In this document: in pieces, positions 39,859 to 49,997 of the stretch
Numbering within the stretch: position 1 is the first letter of the stretch
Layout of the letters: each line of letters opens with the position of its first letter
From: an uncultured Acidimicrobiaceae bacterium
Lineage (GTDB): Bacteria; Actinomycetota; Acidimicrobiia; Spongiisociales; UBA5794
Assembly (NCBI GenBank): GCA_947258985.1
Contig: CAMYKI010000012.1
Coordinates: 49,364-113,363 of the forward strand
Direction of reading: 5' to 3'
Length of the DNA stretch: 64,000 nt
The notes under the pieces: model-generated
Seen by the model: the letters and a program-made list of their open reading frames with translations, nothing else
The model's database searches: none
What the model was told of the DNA's origin: nothing
Position numbers and translations under genes: made by a program

Positions 39859-41127
39859 CTATCCCCCGGAGGCCTGCACGATCGCATGAATGATGAGCCC
39901 GACCAGTCCGCCGACCAGAGTCCCGTTGATTCGAATGAACTGGAGATCCCTACCTACCTGCAGCTCGAGCCGACGGCTTGTTTCGTCGGCATCCCAGCGT
40001 TCCACGGTCGTGGCAATGAGGGAGGCCACCTCAGAACCGGATCTCTCTGCCAGATGTGCGGCGAGGTTCCCCACCCAGGCGTCGACGGTCCGGCGGAGTT
40101 CCGGATCCGTGCGGAGTCTCTCTCCGGTGGTGAGGGCGATCTGCTCGAGGCGGCGTCGCAGATCCGAGTCCGGATCCTCAGCTGCGGTGACCAGGCTCGC
40201 CTTCAGGCCGTCCCAGATGCCGTCGGTCCACTCTCGGAAATCTGGATGTTCGAGTATCTGCTTCTTGATTGCCTCCCCCCGCCTCTGCATTTCGTCCGAG
40301 GTCTTCAGTTCAAGGGCGGCGTTCTGCAACCGCTCATTGAGGATGCGCCGGATTTCGTGGTCGGGGTTGTTGGTGACCTCACCGACAAAGCGCAGCAGGC
40401 TGACATAGAGCTTGTCGAATACGGCGTCGTCTACCGGTTCGGGAACCCACCAAGGCGATTCCTCTCTTATCCGGCTGCGCAGGAGCTCCCGGTTGTCGGA
40501 TATGGCGTTGCTAAGGCCCCGAAGCCCGGCGGTCACGAGCGCCTCGTGTTGGCCACCCTCAATCGCCCGGTCGATGATCGATCCGAGCAGCGGAGCAGCG
40601 TCGATCGCCGCGATGCGGGCCGCAACGACGTCGCGTACGCTTTCCTGGATCTCTTCATCCCTCATCGTTTCGGCAACAGCAGCGATCACTCCTGCTGTTT
40701 GGCGGGCGGCTGCCGCGGCGTTCTCCGGCTGGCCCAGCCATTCACCAAGCCGGCCTGCCGGATCTGCTTCCTGGATTCTCTCGACGAGAGATTCGGGGTT
40801 CATGAAGTTCCTGTGGACGAAATCTCCCAGACCCTTGCCGATTGCATCCTTGCCCTTCGGAATAAGCGCGGTATGAGGGATGGGGATGCCCAGGGGATGC
40901 CGGAACAGAGCTGTAACGGCGAACCAGTCGGCAACCCCGCCGATCATGGCGGCCTCGGACGCAGCACGCACATACCCTGCCCAACCCGTTCCGTCGGTGA
41001 AAGCGAAAGTGGCGATGAATATGGCCGCGGCGAGTACGAGTAGCCCCGCGGCGTTCCTCTTCATAGTGCGGAGGCGCCGGGCTCGTGTCTCGTCGAACGA
41101 TGCCAGAAGATCCGGTGTGCTCATCAA
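39859..41127 (-). CDS. DUF445 family membrane protein
   Basis: SEAAMIGGVADWFAVTALFRHPLGIPIPHTALIPKGKDAIGKGLGDFV. Confidence 0.88.
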   Translation of the reverse strand: MMSTPDLLASFDETRARRLRTMKRNAAGLLVLAAAIFIATFAFTDGTGWAGYVRAASEAAMIGGVADWFAVTALFRHPLGIPIPHTALIPKGKDAIGKGLGDFVHRNFMNPESLVERIQEADPAGRLGEWLGQPENAAAAARQTAGVIAAVAETMRDEEIQESVRDVVAARIAAIDAAPLLGSIIDRAIEGGQHEALVTAGLRGLSNAISDNRELLRSRIREESPWWVPEPVDDAVFDKLYVSLLRFVGEVTNNPDHEIRRILNERLQNAALELKTSDEMQRRGEAIKKQILEHPDFREWTDGIWDGLKASLVTAAEDPDSDLRRRLEQIALTTGERLRTDPELRRTVDAWVGNLAAHLAERSGSEVASLIATTVERWDADETSRRLELQVGRDLQFIRINGTLVGGLVGLIIHAIVQASGG

Positions 41128-41242
41128 CAGCCAGAGTAGGGAATCCCTGCTCTAGCTTTGACCCCTTCGGCACCAGCGAGTTCCGCTGAGAGCGCATGAT
41201 GATCCGTGGTTAAGGTGGCGGCTTGCTCGAGCGGATGGGTCC

Positions 41243-41941
41243 ATGGAAAATGCAGCGACGCGGTCCGGTCTGAGGGACGGCGGGCGCGTCGTGTTACCTC
41301 TCCTGCTCGCCATCGTGCCCTTTGGCCTCGTTCTCGGGGTGACCGCCGCCGCTTCCGAGGTGGTCGGTGGAACACTCGGCATCGCTACCTCGTTCATCAT
41401 CTTTGCCGGCGCCGCGCAGTTGGTGACCGTGCAGTTGCTCGATGCCGGAAGCAGCCTGGTTGTCATCGTGGTGACGGCACTCATCGTGAACGTTCGCCAC
41501 CTGATGTACAGCGCGGCGATGGCTCCCCACTTCAGCGAGTTTCCCCGTCGATCCCGGTACGTTCTTCCGTACCTGCTCACCGATCAGGCGTTCGCGGTGT
41601 CGATGCTTCGCTACGAGACAACGGAGGACCCTGAGTACAAGCGGTGGTACTTCATCGGTAGCGGGATGACGCTGTGGGTGTCGTGGCAACTGTCCACGAT
41701 CGCCGGAGTAGCTCTCGGCGCTCAGATTCCCGAATCGCTAGGTCTTGACTTTGCGATCCCTCTTGTGTTCCTAGTGCTCTTGATCCCGGCCGTGCAGACC
41801 CGCCCCGGGCTGGTGGCGGCGATCTTCGGTGGCTTGATCGCGGTTGCAGCTTCGGGGGCGCCGTACAGTCTCGGCCTGGTGATCGGCGCACTTTCGGGCG
41901 TCGCCGCCGGGGTGGCCGCCGAACGACTGGCGGAACGCTGA
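41243..41941 (+). CDS. azlC: AzlC-family branched-chain amino acid exporter subunit
   Basis: LPLLLAIVPFGLVLGVTAAASEVVGG, NVRHLMYSAAMAPHF, DQAFAVSM. Confidence 0.88.
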   Translation: MENAATRSGLRDGGRVVLPLLLAIVPFGLVLGVTAAASEVVGGTLGIATSFIIFAGAAQLVTVQLLDAGSSLVVIVVTALIVNVRHLMYSAAMAPHFSEFPRRSRYVLPYLLTDQAFAVSMLRYETTEDPEYKRWYFIGSGMTLWVSWQLSTIAGVALGAQIPESLGLDFAIPLVFLVLLIPAVQTRPGLVAAIFGGLIAVAASGAPYSLGLVIGALSGVAAGVAAERLAER

Positions 41942-42252
41942 TGTGGGGCGCCGTCATCGTTATCGGGCTCGGAACCTACCTGACCCGGCTGTCCTTCATC
42001 GGGGCGTTCGGCGAACGGCAGATGCCGCCCTGGTTGGGGCGTCCGCTCCGGTACGTGGCGCCTGCGGTCCTCGGAGCGATTGTGTTGCCGGCGGTCGTTA
42101 TGCCGGACGGAGTGGTTGACTTTTCTCCCGCCACAAACCCGCGCTTTGTCGCCGGGCTGATCGCCATGGCGGTTGCGATTCGGTTTCGCAACGTCACCGT
42201 TGTGATAGCGGTCGGCATGGCAGCATTGTGGATACTCGACGCGCTTCTGTAG
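41941..42252 (+). CDS. azlD: AzlD-family protein
   Basis: Small hydrophobic protein directly overlapping azlC; LGTYLTRLSFIGAF...PLRYVAPAVLGAIVLP. Confidence 0.85.
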   Translation: MWGAVIVIGLGTYLTRLSFIGAFGERQMPPWLGRPLRYVAPAVLGAIVLPAVVMPDGVVDFSPATNPRFVAGLIAMAVAIRFRNVTVVIAVGMAALWILDALL

Positions 42253-42495
42253 CCCGGCGCTGGGCAGCGAGAGCTTCGGTGCGCCCGCTCCCGTCGGGAA
42301 CCCCGTTGGCTGGACCCGGCATTCGCCATCGCTGCGCTCCTCATAGCTCTCGGCTCGGCGATCACCGGTGCGATGCCGCGCATGCTGAAGAGAGGACTGC
42401 CGGCCAGTCAAAGCGCCACCTTGGCCGATCGATTGGATTGCTCCCCGACGCCTGCCAAGCTGTGGTCGGTATTCGTCGCTGTCGGGAGAGGGACA

Positions 42496-43248
42496 TTGAA
42501 GAAGATCGTCGATTGGATATTCACCATCCCCTTCCTCATCACGTTCGGTCTGACTCTCGCCGTCTTCGAGCCGATAGCCCGCGTCGCTCGCCTTTTCGGC
42601 CTCCGTCCCATGGAGGTCACCATGGGGGTGATGCAGCGCATTCTCCTGGTTGTCTTCCGCATCGGAGGGACCAGCCTGCGGGTCGACAGGTCTCCGCTGG
42701 TCCTACCGTCTACCGCCTACATCCTGGTGTCGAATCACCAGAGCCTGTTCGACATCCCAATCTTCGGGGGGCTGCTATTCAGCAACTACCCGAAGTACGT
42801 GTCGAAGCGAGAGCTGGGGAGATGGCTTCCATCGATCTCATTCAATCTGACGCACGGCGGGAATGCACTGATCGACCGCGGAGACCCCGTGCAAGCGCGT
42901 CAAGCTATCCGGGAACTTGCGGTGACGTCAGCGGCACGTGATGTTGCCGTTGTCATTTTCCCCGAGGGGACGCGTTCACGGGATGGTCGTCTCAAGCCCT
43001 TTCGCACCGGCGGGCTGAAGGAACTGCTCGACGCTGCCCCCGACCTACCCGTTATCCCCACGACTGTCGACGGCGCGTGGAAGTTGCTCCGCAACAACCT
43101 ATTCCCGGTCCCTTTCGGTACGACGGTCCGTGTTCGCTTCTCGGATCCGCTGGCGCGCAATGTTGGAGAGGACTACGAGGAGCTGATCGCCCGGGCCCGC
43201 GATGTGATAGAGGGAACGCTCCTCGAGTGGAGAGCCATCGATGTTTGA
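42496..43248 (+). CDS. 1-acyl-sn-glycerol-3-phosphate acyltransferase (PlsC) family
   Basis: LVSNHQSLFDIPIFGG, VVIFPEGTRSRDGRLKPFRTGG; TTG start proposed at 42496. Confidence 0.85.
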   Translation: MKKIVDWIFTIPFLITFGLTLAVFEPIARVARLFGLRPMEVTMGVMQRILLVVFRIGGTSLRVDRSPLVLPSTAYILVSNHQSLFDIPIFGGLLFSNYPKYVSKRELGRWLPSISFNLTHGGNALIDRGDPVQARQAIRELAVTSAARDVAVVIFPEGTRSRDGRLKPFRTGGLKELLDAAPDLPVIPTTVDGAWKLLRNNLFPVPFGTTVRVRFSDPLARNVGEDYEELIARARDVIEGTLLEWRAIDV

Positions 43249-43630
43249 CACTTGTGTGTGTTTTGCGGAGGTGGCCCGGCTCCACGATTTCTTCGATGGA
43301 TGGTTTCGAGGGGCTCTGGCACCGGAGGCATTTAGCCAATGCGAAGCGGCGCTCGCCGAGGGTTTTGTCATCGTCACCCCGGGGGGAGAGGCGGTGCAAC
43401 GTGATGAGTTGCTGGCAGCTCTGCAGCGTCACCGCGGGAGGGAACCCGACAACTTCGCCATTGAGACGGTGGGCCGCCGCTGTCACCGGGTGAACGACGT
43501 CCACCTGGTGACATACGAGGAACGTCAGTCGGGACCGCGTCCAAACATCAGGCTGTCGACCGCCGCTATTGCCGCAGTCGGTGATAGCTTCGTCTGGCAC
43601 CACGTGCACGAGACCTGGGTCACCGTCTGA
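43241..43630 (+). CDS. Hypothetical protein, possibly NTF2/SnoaL-like
   Basis: Overlaps the upstream stop by 8 bp; FVIVTPGGEAVQRDELLAALQRHRG. Confidence 0.5.
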   Translation: MFDTCVCFAEVARLHDFFDGWFRGALAPEAFSQCEAALAEGFVIVTPGGEAVQRDELLAALQRHRGREPDNFAIETVGRRCHRVNDVHLVTYEERQSGPRPNIRLSTAAIAAVGDSFVWHHVHETWVTV

Positions 43631-43635
43631 CACCA

Positions 43636-43656
43636 GACGACCAGTACCTGGTCGTC
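43636..43656. terminator. Hairpin between convergent genes, candidate bidirectional terminator
   Basis: GACGACCAG-TAC-CTGGTCGTC, 9-bp perfect stem and 3-nt loop just after the stop at 43630; no T-tract. Confidence 0.45.
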
Positions 43657-43736
43657 GCCCGCAGTCTCCTCAGAAGACCACGGGGTGCTGCCGATTCCGC
43701 TTTGAGCCGTTCGGGGCACGGCTCGTCCTCAGGCAA

Positions 43737-46418
43737 TCACAGTTCCTTCCACACGTACTCGATGCCGGGATCGCCCTTGCTTCGCTCAATCTGGAAGTCC
43801 ATGGAGCGGACGAGGTCGAGCATGCGATGGTTGGCCGTGAGTACTTCGCCCTCGATGCGGTCGAGACCGCGCGATCGTGCGATTTCCATCAGCCGCTTCA
43901 GCATCCGTTGCCCGATGCCGTGACCCTGGAAATCGTCGGAGACGACCAGAGCAAACTCGCAGCTGTTGAGGTCCGGATTGGTCACATAGCGGGTCACCCC
44001 GTGCTCGACCTCGTGCCCGTCCTCTTCAGTCACTGCGATCAACGCCATCTCCCGGTCGTAGTCGATCTGGGTGAACCGCACCAACATCTCCGGGGTCAGC
44101 TCGTGGACGGCATGCATGAACCGGAAGTACTTCGTCTCATCAGACAGACTGCGGATGAAGTCCTGCTCGATTTCTGCGTCCTCGGGCCGGATCGGACGGA
44201 TGGTCACGTCCCGGCCGTCGGGTAGCTGAAAGCTCGTCTCGAGGTCGGACGGATAAGGATGGATTGCCATGTGGGCGTATGCATCGGTCGACGGTTTGGG
44301 AATGCCGACAACGATGCGGGCGTCCACGGCCATTGCCCCTTCCTCGTCGAGAATCAGGGGGTTGATGTCCATCTCCTGGATCCAGGGGAGTTCGCACGCC
44401 ATGTTGGAAACACGCAACAGCACGTCAACCAGCGAGTCGGTGTTCGCCGCCGGCATGTTGCGGAACTCCTCGAGGCTCTTGGCGATCTTGGTCCGCCGGA
44501 TGAGGTTGCGTGCGAGTCGCTCGTTGAGCGGGGGCAGGGCAATCGCGGCATCCTGGAGAACCTCGACCCAGGTACCTCCGGCGCCAAAGCTGATCACCGG
44601 CCCGAAGACCGGGTCGTTGATCACTCCGATCATCACTTCGCGACCGTTGGTGGTGCGGTGCATCTGCTCGACGGTCACACCCTGGAGGTCGGCGTCCGGA
44701 CGCTTCCTCTGGACACGTTCTATGAGTTCGCGGTAGTTACCGCGGACGTCGGCTGCATTGCGGATATTCAGCTTGACGCCGCCGACGTCAGACTTGTGCG
44801 AGATGTCCTCTGAGTAGATCTTCATCGCGACAGGGAACCCCATCGACACAGCCAGCACGAGGGCTTCCTCCGGGTTGCGGGCGATGCCGTTGCGGACCGT
44901 CGGCACATGGAAGGCTTCGAGCAACGCGATCGATTCCGGTTCGGTCAGAACGTCACGCTTCTCGTTGAGCGCGGCCTCGATGATCAGTCGTGCGGCCTCG
45001 ATGTTCGGCTCTTCATGCTCTAGCGGAAGACGTCCAGGAGTCTGCAGCAGCAGCGTTTGATTTGCCTTGTACGCGGCCAGGTAGTGGAAGGCGTCAATGG
45101 CCGCTTCCGGTGTGTTGAACGTCGGGATGCCGGCCTGGCGGAACAATGAGCGCGCTTCATTCACCTGCTTGCCGCCCATCCAAGAAGTGATGATCGGCTT
45201 CCGGTTCTTTTGCGAGGCTTCTACGACCGCCTCGGCAACCTCCATCGGTTTTGTCATGGCTTGCGGGGTGAGGATGACGAGCACGCCGTCCACTTCGTCA
45301 TCGTTGAGGCAGATGTCAATCGCCTCGCGATACCGCTCGGGCGGGGCGTCCCCGATGATGTCCACCGGGTTGCGATGCGACCACGTGTCCGGAAGTGCCC
45401 CGTTGAGGGCTTCGATGGTCGCGTCGCCGAGTTTTGCCAGGTTCAGGCTCACCTCGGGTACGTGGTCGGCGGCGAGCACTGCAGGACCGCCGGCATTGGT
45501 GACGATGGCGATCCTGTCGCCACTCGACTTGTATTTGGATGAGAGAGTTCCGGCGGCGGCAAAGACCTGGCTGATGGTCTCCACCCGGACGACACCCGAC
45601 CGTGCAAGCGCAGCCGTGAAGGCTTCGTCGCCCCCGACGAGAGCTCCCGTATGAGACATCGAGGCGGCCGCACCCTCCGAGTGACGTCCGGCCTTGATGG
45701 CTATGACCGGTTTGATGCGGGCAGCTGCACGGAGGCCGCTCATGAAACGCCTGGAGTCGGTGAGTCCCTCGATATAGAGGATGATGCTTTCCGTTTTCGG
45801 GTCGGATGCCAGATAGTCCAGGATGTCACCGAAATCGAGATCGGCCGCGATTCCTGTTGACACGACTGCGGAGAAGCCGACATCTCGGTTCTCGGCCCAG
45901 TCGAGGATGGAAGTACACAGCGCACCGGATTGCGACACGAGGGCGATGCCGCCTTCCGCCGCCTTGTTGTTGCCGAAGGTTGCGTTGAGGCCGATGCTGG
46001 GGCGGATGAGGCCCAGGCAGTTGGGTCCCATGAATCGGATGCCGTGAGAGCGGGCCGCGTCCTTGACCTTCTCCTCGATGGCGCGTCCGGTCTCGCCGAT
46101 CTCACGGAATCCGGCCGAAAGGATGATCATCGACTTGATTCCGTAGTTGCCGCACTGCTCGACGATTCCTGGGACCGTGCGGGCGGGTGTTGCCACGATG
46201 GCAAGGTCGATGTCCTCACCGATTGCGTCGAGGTCGGGATACGCCTTCTGGCCTTGGACCTGCTCTCGCTTCGGATTGATGGCATAGATCTCGCCGTCAA
46301 ACTCGCCTTCCAGCAGGTTCTTGAACACAACCTGGCCGACGGAATCGGGGGTATCGCTCGCTCCGAACATCGCCACCGAGCCGGGGCTGAATAGGGCACT
46401 CAAATAATGCGGACGCAT
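43737..46418 (-). CDS. NDP-forming acyl-CoA synthetase fused to C-terminal GNAT acetyltransferase (PatZ-like architecture)
   Basis: MRPHYLSALFSPGSVAMFGASDTPDSVGQVVFKNL, MGPNCLGLIRP; GNAT part RMLKRLMEIARSRGLDRIEGEVLTANHRMLDLVRSMDF. Confidence 0.9.
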   Translation of the reverse strand: MRPHYLSALFSPGSVAMFGASDTPDSVGQVVFKNLLEGEFDGEIYAINPKREQVQGQKAYPDLDAIGEDIDLAIVATPARTVPGIVEQCGNYGIKSMIILSAGFREIGETGRAIEEKVKDAARSHGIRFMGPNCLGLIRPSIGLNATFGNNKAAEGGIALVSQSGALCTSILDWAENRDVGFSAVVSTGIAADLDFGDILDYLASDPKTESIILYIEGLTDSRRFMSGLRAAARIKPVIAIKAGRHSEGAAASMSHTGALVGGDEAFTAALARSGVVRVETISQVFAAAGTLSSKYKSSGDRIAIVTNAGGPAVLAADHVPEVSLNLAKLGDATIEALNGALPDTWSHRNPVDIIGDAPPERYREAIDICLNDDEVDGVLVILTPQAMTKPMEVAEAVVEASQKNRKPIITSWMGGKQVNEARSLFRQAGIPTFNTPEAAIDAFHYLAAYKANQTLLLQTPGRLPLEHEEPNIEAARLIIEAALNEKRDVLTEPESIALLEAFHVPTVRNGIARNPEEALVLAVSMGFPVAMKIYSEDISHKSDVGGVKLNIRNAADVRGNYRELIERVQRKRPDADLQGVTVEQMHRTTNGREVMIGVINDPVFGPVISFGAGGTWVEVLQDAAIALPPLNERLARNLIRRTKIAKSLEEFRNMPAANTDSLVDVLLRVSNMACELPWIQEMDINPLILDEEGAMAVDARIVVGIPKPSTDAYAHMAIHPYPSDLETSFQLPDGRDVTIRPIRPEDAEIEQDFIRSLSDETKYFRFMHAVHELTPEMLVRFTQIDYDREMALIAVTEEDGHEVEHGVTRYVTNPDLNSCEFALVVSDDFQGHGIGQRMLKRLMEIARSRGLDRIEGEVLTANHRMLDLVRSMDFQIERSKGDPGIEYVWKEL

Positions 46419-46655
46419 TTGAATCGGCCTCCTAGGACCTTTTGATGTCACCTTCGCTGCTGTCCAATGGGGCAACTAGGGTCTCGCGGCCCCTGAACCA
46501 TGCCAGCCGACCCCGAGTCGATCGGCATGCGTCTCTGACGGCCGGGGCCCTTGTCGCGGGACGATGGTCCCGGTGTCCGGGGACCTCGGGCGCAGCGCTC
46601 ACTATCGGGGATGGGCGACCTGAACCAAGCCGGGGTGCCGATAGCATACGGGGCC

Positions 46656-47186
46656 ATGGACAACGACACATCAGAAACTGCTAGAGCCGCCCATGCCGAA
46701 TGGCGCCGGGTGCGGGACGAGTTCTTCAAGCACCATTACGCATCGCCGTTGCCGGAAGAGACGATGGAGGTCTTTGAGCGCATCGAGTACTTCCCATTCA
46801 ACCCGGACATGGTTTTTGAGACGACCCTGCAACCTCTAGCCACAGATGCAGTGGAGATCCTCTCATCTACGGGTTCTCGCTCGGCCTACCCGGCGGCGGG
46901 CGAAGTCACGATCTCATTCCCCGACGGCGAGAAGTTGCTGATTGTGCTGCAGGGCGAGGAGGACGAGGTGTTCATCCCGTTCAGCGACGCCACCTGCGGC
47001 GTCGACTCCTATGGCGGAGGACGGTATGTGAGCCCGATCGCAGGGCCAGAAGGCAAGCTGGTCGTCGATTTCAATCGAACAATCAACCCATATTGTGTGT
47101 ACGACCCCGATTTCTCGTGCCCGCTTCCGCCGGCCCAGAACCGTCTCACGATGAGAATCGAAGCCGGAGAGAAGGACTTCTGCTGA
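46656..47186 (+). CDS. DUF1684-like protein
   Basis: CGVDSYGGGRYVSPIAGPEGKLVVDFNRTINPYCVYDPDFSCPLPPAQNRLTMRIEAGEK. Confidence 0.8.
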   Translation: MDNDTSETARAAHAEWRRVRDEFFKHHYASPLPEETMEVFERIEYFPFNPDMVFETTLQPLATDAVEILSSTGSRSAYPAAGEVTISFPDGEKLLIVLQGEEDEVFIPFSDATCGVDSYGGGRYVSPIAGPEGKLVVDFNRTINPYCVYDPDFSCPLPPAQNRLTMRIEAGEKDFC

Positions 47187-47242
47187 GGGTCGCGAGCTGC
47201 CGAACCTCAAGAAACCCAGGCAGCTGCCGATCTCGATAACTC

Positions 47243-48943
47243 ATGGGATCGCAGACCACATCAAGCGGCATGCGCTCGGATCCCGTCCTCGAGCTTGCCC
47301 GGAGAGGCGCCGTGCAGCTTGCGGTCGGTGGAGGAGTGGTTTTGTCGATCACGTCGCTCGTCCAGGTACTGCTGGGTGAGCCGGCGGCGGCGATAACCCT
47401 CGTTGCGGCAATTCCCACAACGGTCATCGCGTTGGGGATGCTGGGACAAGAGCGCCCCAACGTCATTGCGCTTCTGTCTCTCATAACGGGGTTCGCCCTT
47501 GCGGCCGAGGTCTTCGCCGCTGTTCGCGGTGAAACCGCCTACGTCGCCGGCATTGGTGCTGAGGTCGTGGTATTCGGTCTGGGGATGTTGGCGGTGTTCG
47601 TTGCCAGGAAGCACCCTGTAGTCGTCGGTGCCGGCTTCCTGATGGCTGCTCTTGCCATAGTCCTCGTTGCCCAGGTTCATCTCAACGGGCCCACGTTGGA
47701 GATTGTCAGCGACATATTTGTGATGCTGGCGGTTCTGGGGACGTTGATGTACCTGGTCATCCGAGTCATGCAGTCCCTTTCGCAATCCAGAGCCCGGTAC
47801 GTCGATCTGGCGAAAGTCATCCCGGTGGCGACTTTCGAGCTGGATGCTTCCCGGGTGCTGAGACGACTCGGCGAACTCACCGGGCCCGAGTTTGCTGCGC
47901 TCGCTTCATCCCACGCACAGAACGAGCTCTACGCCGAGCTCATGGGTTTGGTCAGAATCTCATACACCAACGAAGCCGCGGACAACCTCGTCGACGATCT
48001 CGGGGTCTGGAGCGAGTTTTTGGCGGGCCCAAACGGCAAGGCGTTCAGAGCTGAGGCGACCTCGGTGTTGGTTGCCGTGTGGCGGGGTGTCGGCTCCGGT
48101 TCGGGAGAGGTCTCACTGGTACGCCGGGATGGGTCCCAACAGGAATTCATCTACAGGTGGGCTCTCGGACAGATCGATGGCCGCGATCTGCCGGGGACTC
48201 TTGTATTCGCCGCAACCGATGTGACCCGGCTTCGCGAGACCGAACACGAACTAGCGAGGCAGCTCGAAGAGCGCGAACAGTTTGTTGCATCGGTGAGCCA
48301 TGAGCTGCGCACTCCTCTCACGTCGATAGTGGGCTTGACGGAAGAGTTGGTTGATCGCCCCCAGGCCTTTGGTGACGCCGAACAGGCCGAGTTGCTCGGC
48401 ATAGTTGCCGCCGAGGCACGCGACGTCGCAGACATCGTCGAGGATCTTCTGGTCACTGCCAGAGCGGAGGCTGGCCAACTCAACGTCAATCCTGCTCCTT
48501 GTGAACTCGGGAGCGAAGCGCGCCGGGTTGCCGATCTCCTTGGTGGCGTGGACATGGTGACAGAGGAGTCCTGGACCAATGCCGATCCGGTGCGGCTCCG
48601 TCAGATCATGCGCAATCTCCTGTCGAACGCCGGTCGTCACGGCGGTCCCGATGTCCGCGCGGTGGTCCGTTGCGAAGAGGGTATGGCGACCTTCGAGGTC
48701 TTCGATAATGGCCCTCCGCTTCCCTACGACGAGAGAGAACGGATCTTCATGCCGTATGAGCGCGTTGGCAGCGGTGGCGTTGTCGAGTCCGTCGGACTGG
48801 GTCTTCATGTGGCCCGGGTTCTCGCTCGCCTCATGGGCGGCGATCTCACCTACGATCACGATGGCCGGGAGTCGGTGTTTCGCCTCGAACTAATGACGAT
48901 TGCCGAACCCTCGAGGGGAATCGACGGCGCTGCCGCCATGTGA
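47243..48943 (+). CDS. Membrane sensor histidine kinase
   Basis: FVASVSHELRTPLTSIVGLTEEL H-box, RQIMRNLLSNAGRHGG N-box, GLGLHVARVLARLMGGDL. Confidence 0.9.
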   Translation: MGSQTTSSGMRSDPVLELARRGAVQLAVGGGVVLSITSLVQVLLGEPAAAITLVAAIPTTVIALGMLGQERPNVIALLSLITGFALAAEVFAAVRGETAYVAGIGAEVVVFGLGMLAVFVARKHPVVVGAGFLMAALAIVLVAQVHLNGPTLEIVSDIFVMLAVLGTLMYLVIRVMQSLSQSRARYVDLAKVIPVATFELDASRVLRRLGELTGPEFAALASSHAQNELYAELMGLVRISYTNEAADNLVDDLGVWSEFLAGPNGKAFRAEATSVLVAVWRGVGSGSGEVSLVRRDGSQQEFIYRWALGQIDGRDLPGTLVFAATDVTRLRETEHELARQLEEREQFVASVSHELRTPLTSIVGLTEELVDRPQAFGDAEQAELLGIVAAEARDVADIVEDLLVTARAEAGQLNVNPAPCELGSEARRVADLLGGVDMVTEESWTNADPVRLRQIMRNLLSNAGRHGGPDVRAVVRCEEGMATFEVFDNGPPLPYDERERIFMPYERVGSGGVVESVGLGLHVARVLARLMGGDLTYDHDGRESVFRLELMTIAEPSRGIDGAAAM

Positions 48944-48979
48944 CCCAATCGGCCTGTGGCGACGGCTACTGTGGCCGCC

Positions 48980-49960
48980 ATGAGATTCGGAGCATTCACC
49001 CCCCAAGGCTGGCGGCTCGACCTAGTCGGGATCGAAACTGCAGAACAGTGGCCCACCATCCTCTCGGTAGCCAAGACAATCGAGGCGGCCGGATACGAGT
49101 CGGTGTGGGTTTACGACCATTTCCACACCGTTCCCGTGCCGACTCAGGAGGTCACCTACGAAGCGTGGACCCTGATGGCGGCCCTGGCAGCGGCCACCGA
49201 TACGGTACGGCTCGGCCAGATGTGCACCTGTAACGGGTACCGTTCACCCGCGTATCTGGCGAAGGTTGCGGCATCAATCGACGCCATATCGGGAGGCCGT
49301 CTCGAAATGGGTATCGGGGCCGGATGGTACGCCCACGAGTATCACGGGTACGGATACCCGTTCCCCAAGGCGTCGGTTCGTATCGGCGAGCTGCGCGAGG
49401 CGGTCGAGATCATGCAGCGGATGTGGACGGAGGACGAGGTCCACTTCCAGGGGAAGTACTACAAACTCGACGGAGCGATCTGTCAGCCGAAGCCTTTGCA
49501 GGATCCGCACATCCCGTTCTGGGTTGCCGGTGGTGGCGAGAAGCTGACACTCAACGTGGCTGCCAGGTATGCCAAGTACACCAACTTCGCGTCAAGCGTC
49601 GAAGAGTTCGAGCACAAGTCGAACGTGTTGCGCGGCCACTGCGAGGATGTAGGGACGGACTTTGATGCCATCGTCCGCTCGACCAACTTCAATGTGGTGT
49701 GTGCAGCTACCGAAGCGGAGGTGGAAGAGCGGATCGGCGATATCAGGGACCGCTACAGCCCATACGTTTCCGAGGATCGGCTCGATCGTGTTGAGCAGTT
49801 GTTCCGCAGCACGTCGGGCACTCCAGCGCAGATCGTCGAGAAGATGAGGCCCTGGGCCGACGCCGGTCTGGCGTACGGGATCGTTTACTTCCAGGAGGCG
49901 GCCTACGACACCTCCGGATTGGAACTCTTCGCATCCGAGGTCATCCCTGCGCTGATCTGA
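48980..49960 (+). CDS. LLM-class (F420-dependent) flavin oxidoreductase
   Basis: AAGYESVWVYDHFHTVPVPTQ, ISGGRLEMGIGAGWYAHEYHGYGYPFP. Confidence 0.9.
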   Translation: MRFGAFTPQGWRLDLVGIETAEQWPTILSVAKTIEAAGYESVWVYDHFHTVPVPTQEVTYEAWTLMAALAAATDTVRLGQMCTCNGYRSPAYLAKVAASIDAISGGRLEMGIGAGWYAHEYHGYGYPFPKASVRIGELREAVEIMQRMWTEDEVHFQGKYYKLDGAICQPKPLQDPHIPFWVAGGGEKLTLNVAARYAKYTNFASSVEEFEHKSNVLRGHCEDVGTDFDAIVRSTNFNVVCAATEAEVEERIGDIRDRYSPYVSEDRLDRVEQLFRSTSGTPAQIVEKMRPWADAGLAYGIVYFQEAAYDTSGLELFASEVIPALI

Positions 49961-49997
49961 TCCGAACCAGGATTGATATTCAAAATGAGGTTGCTCA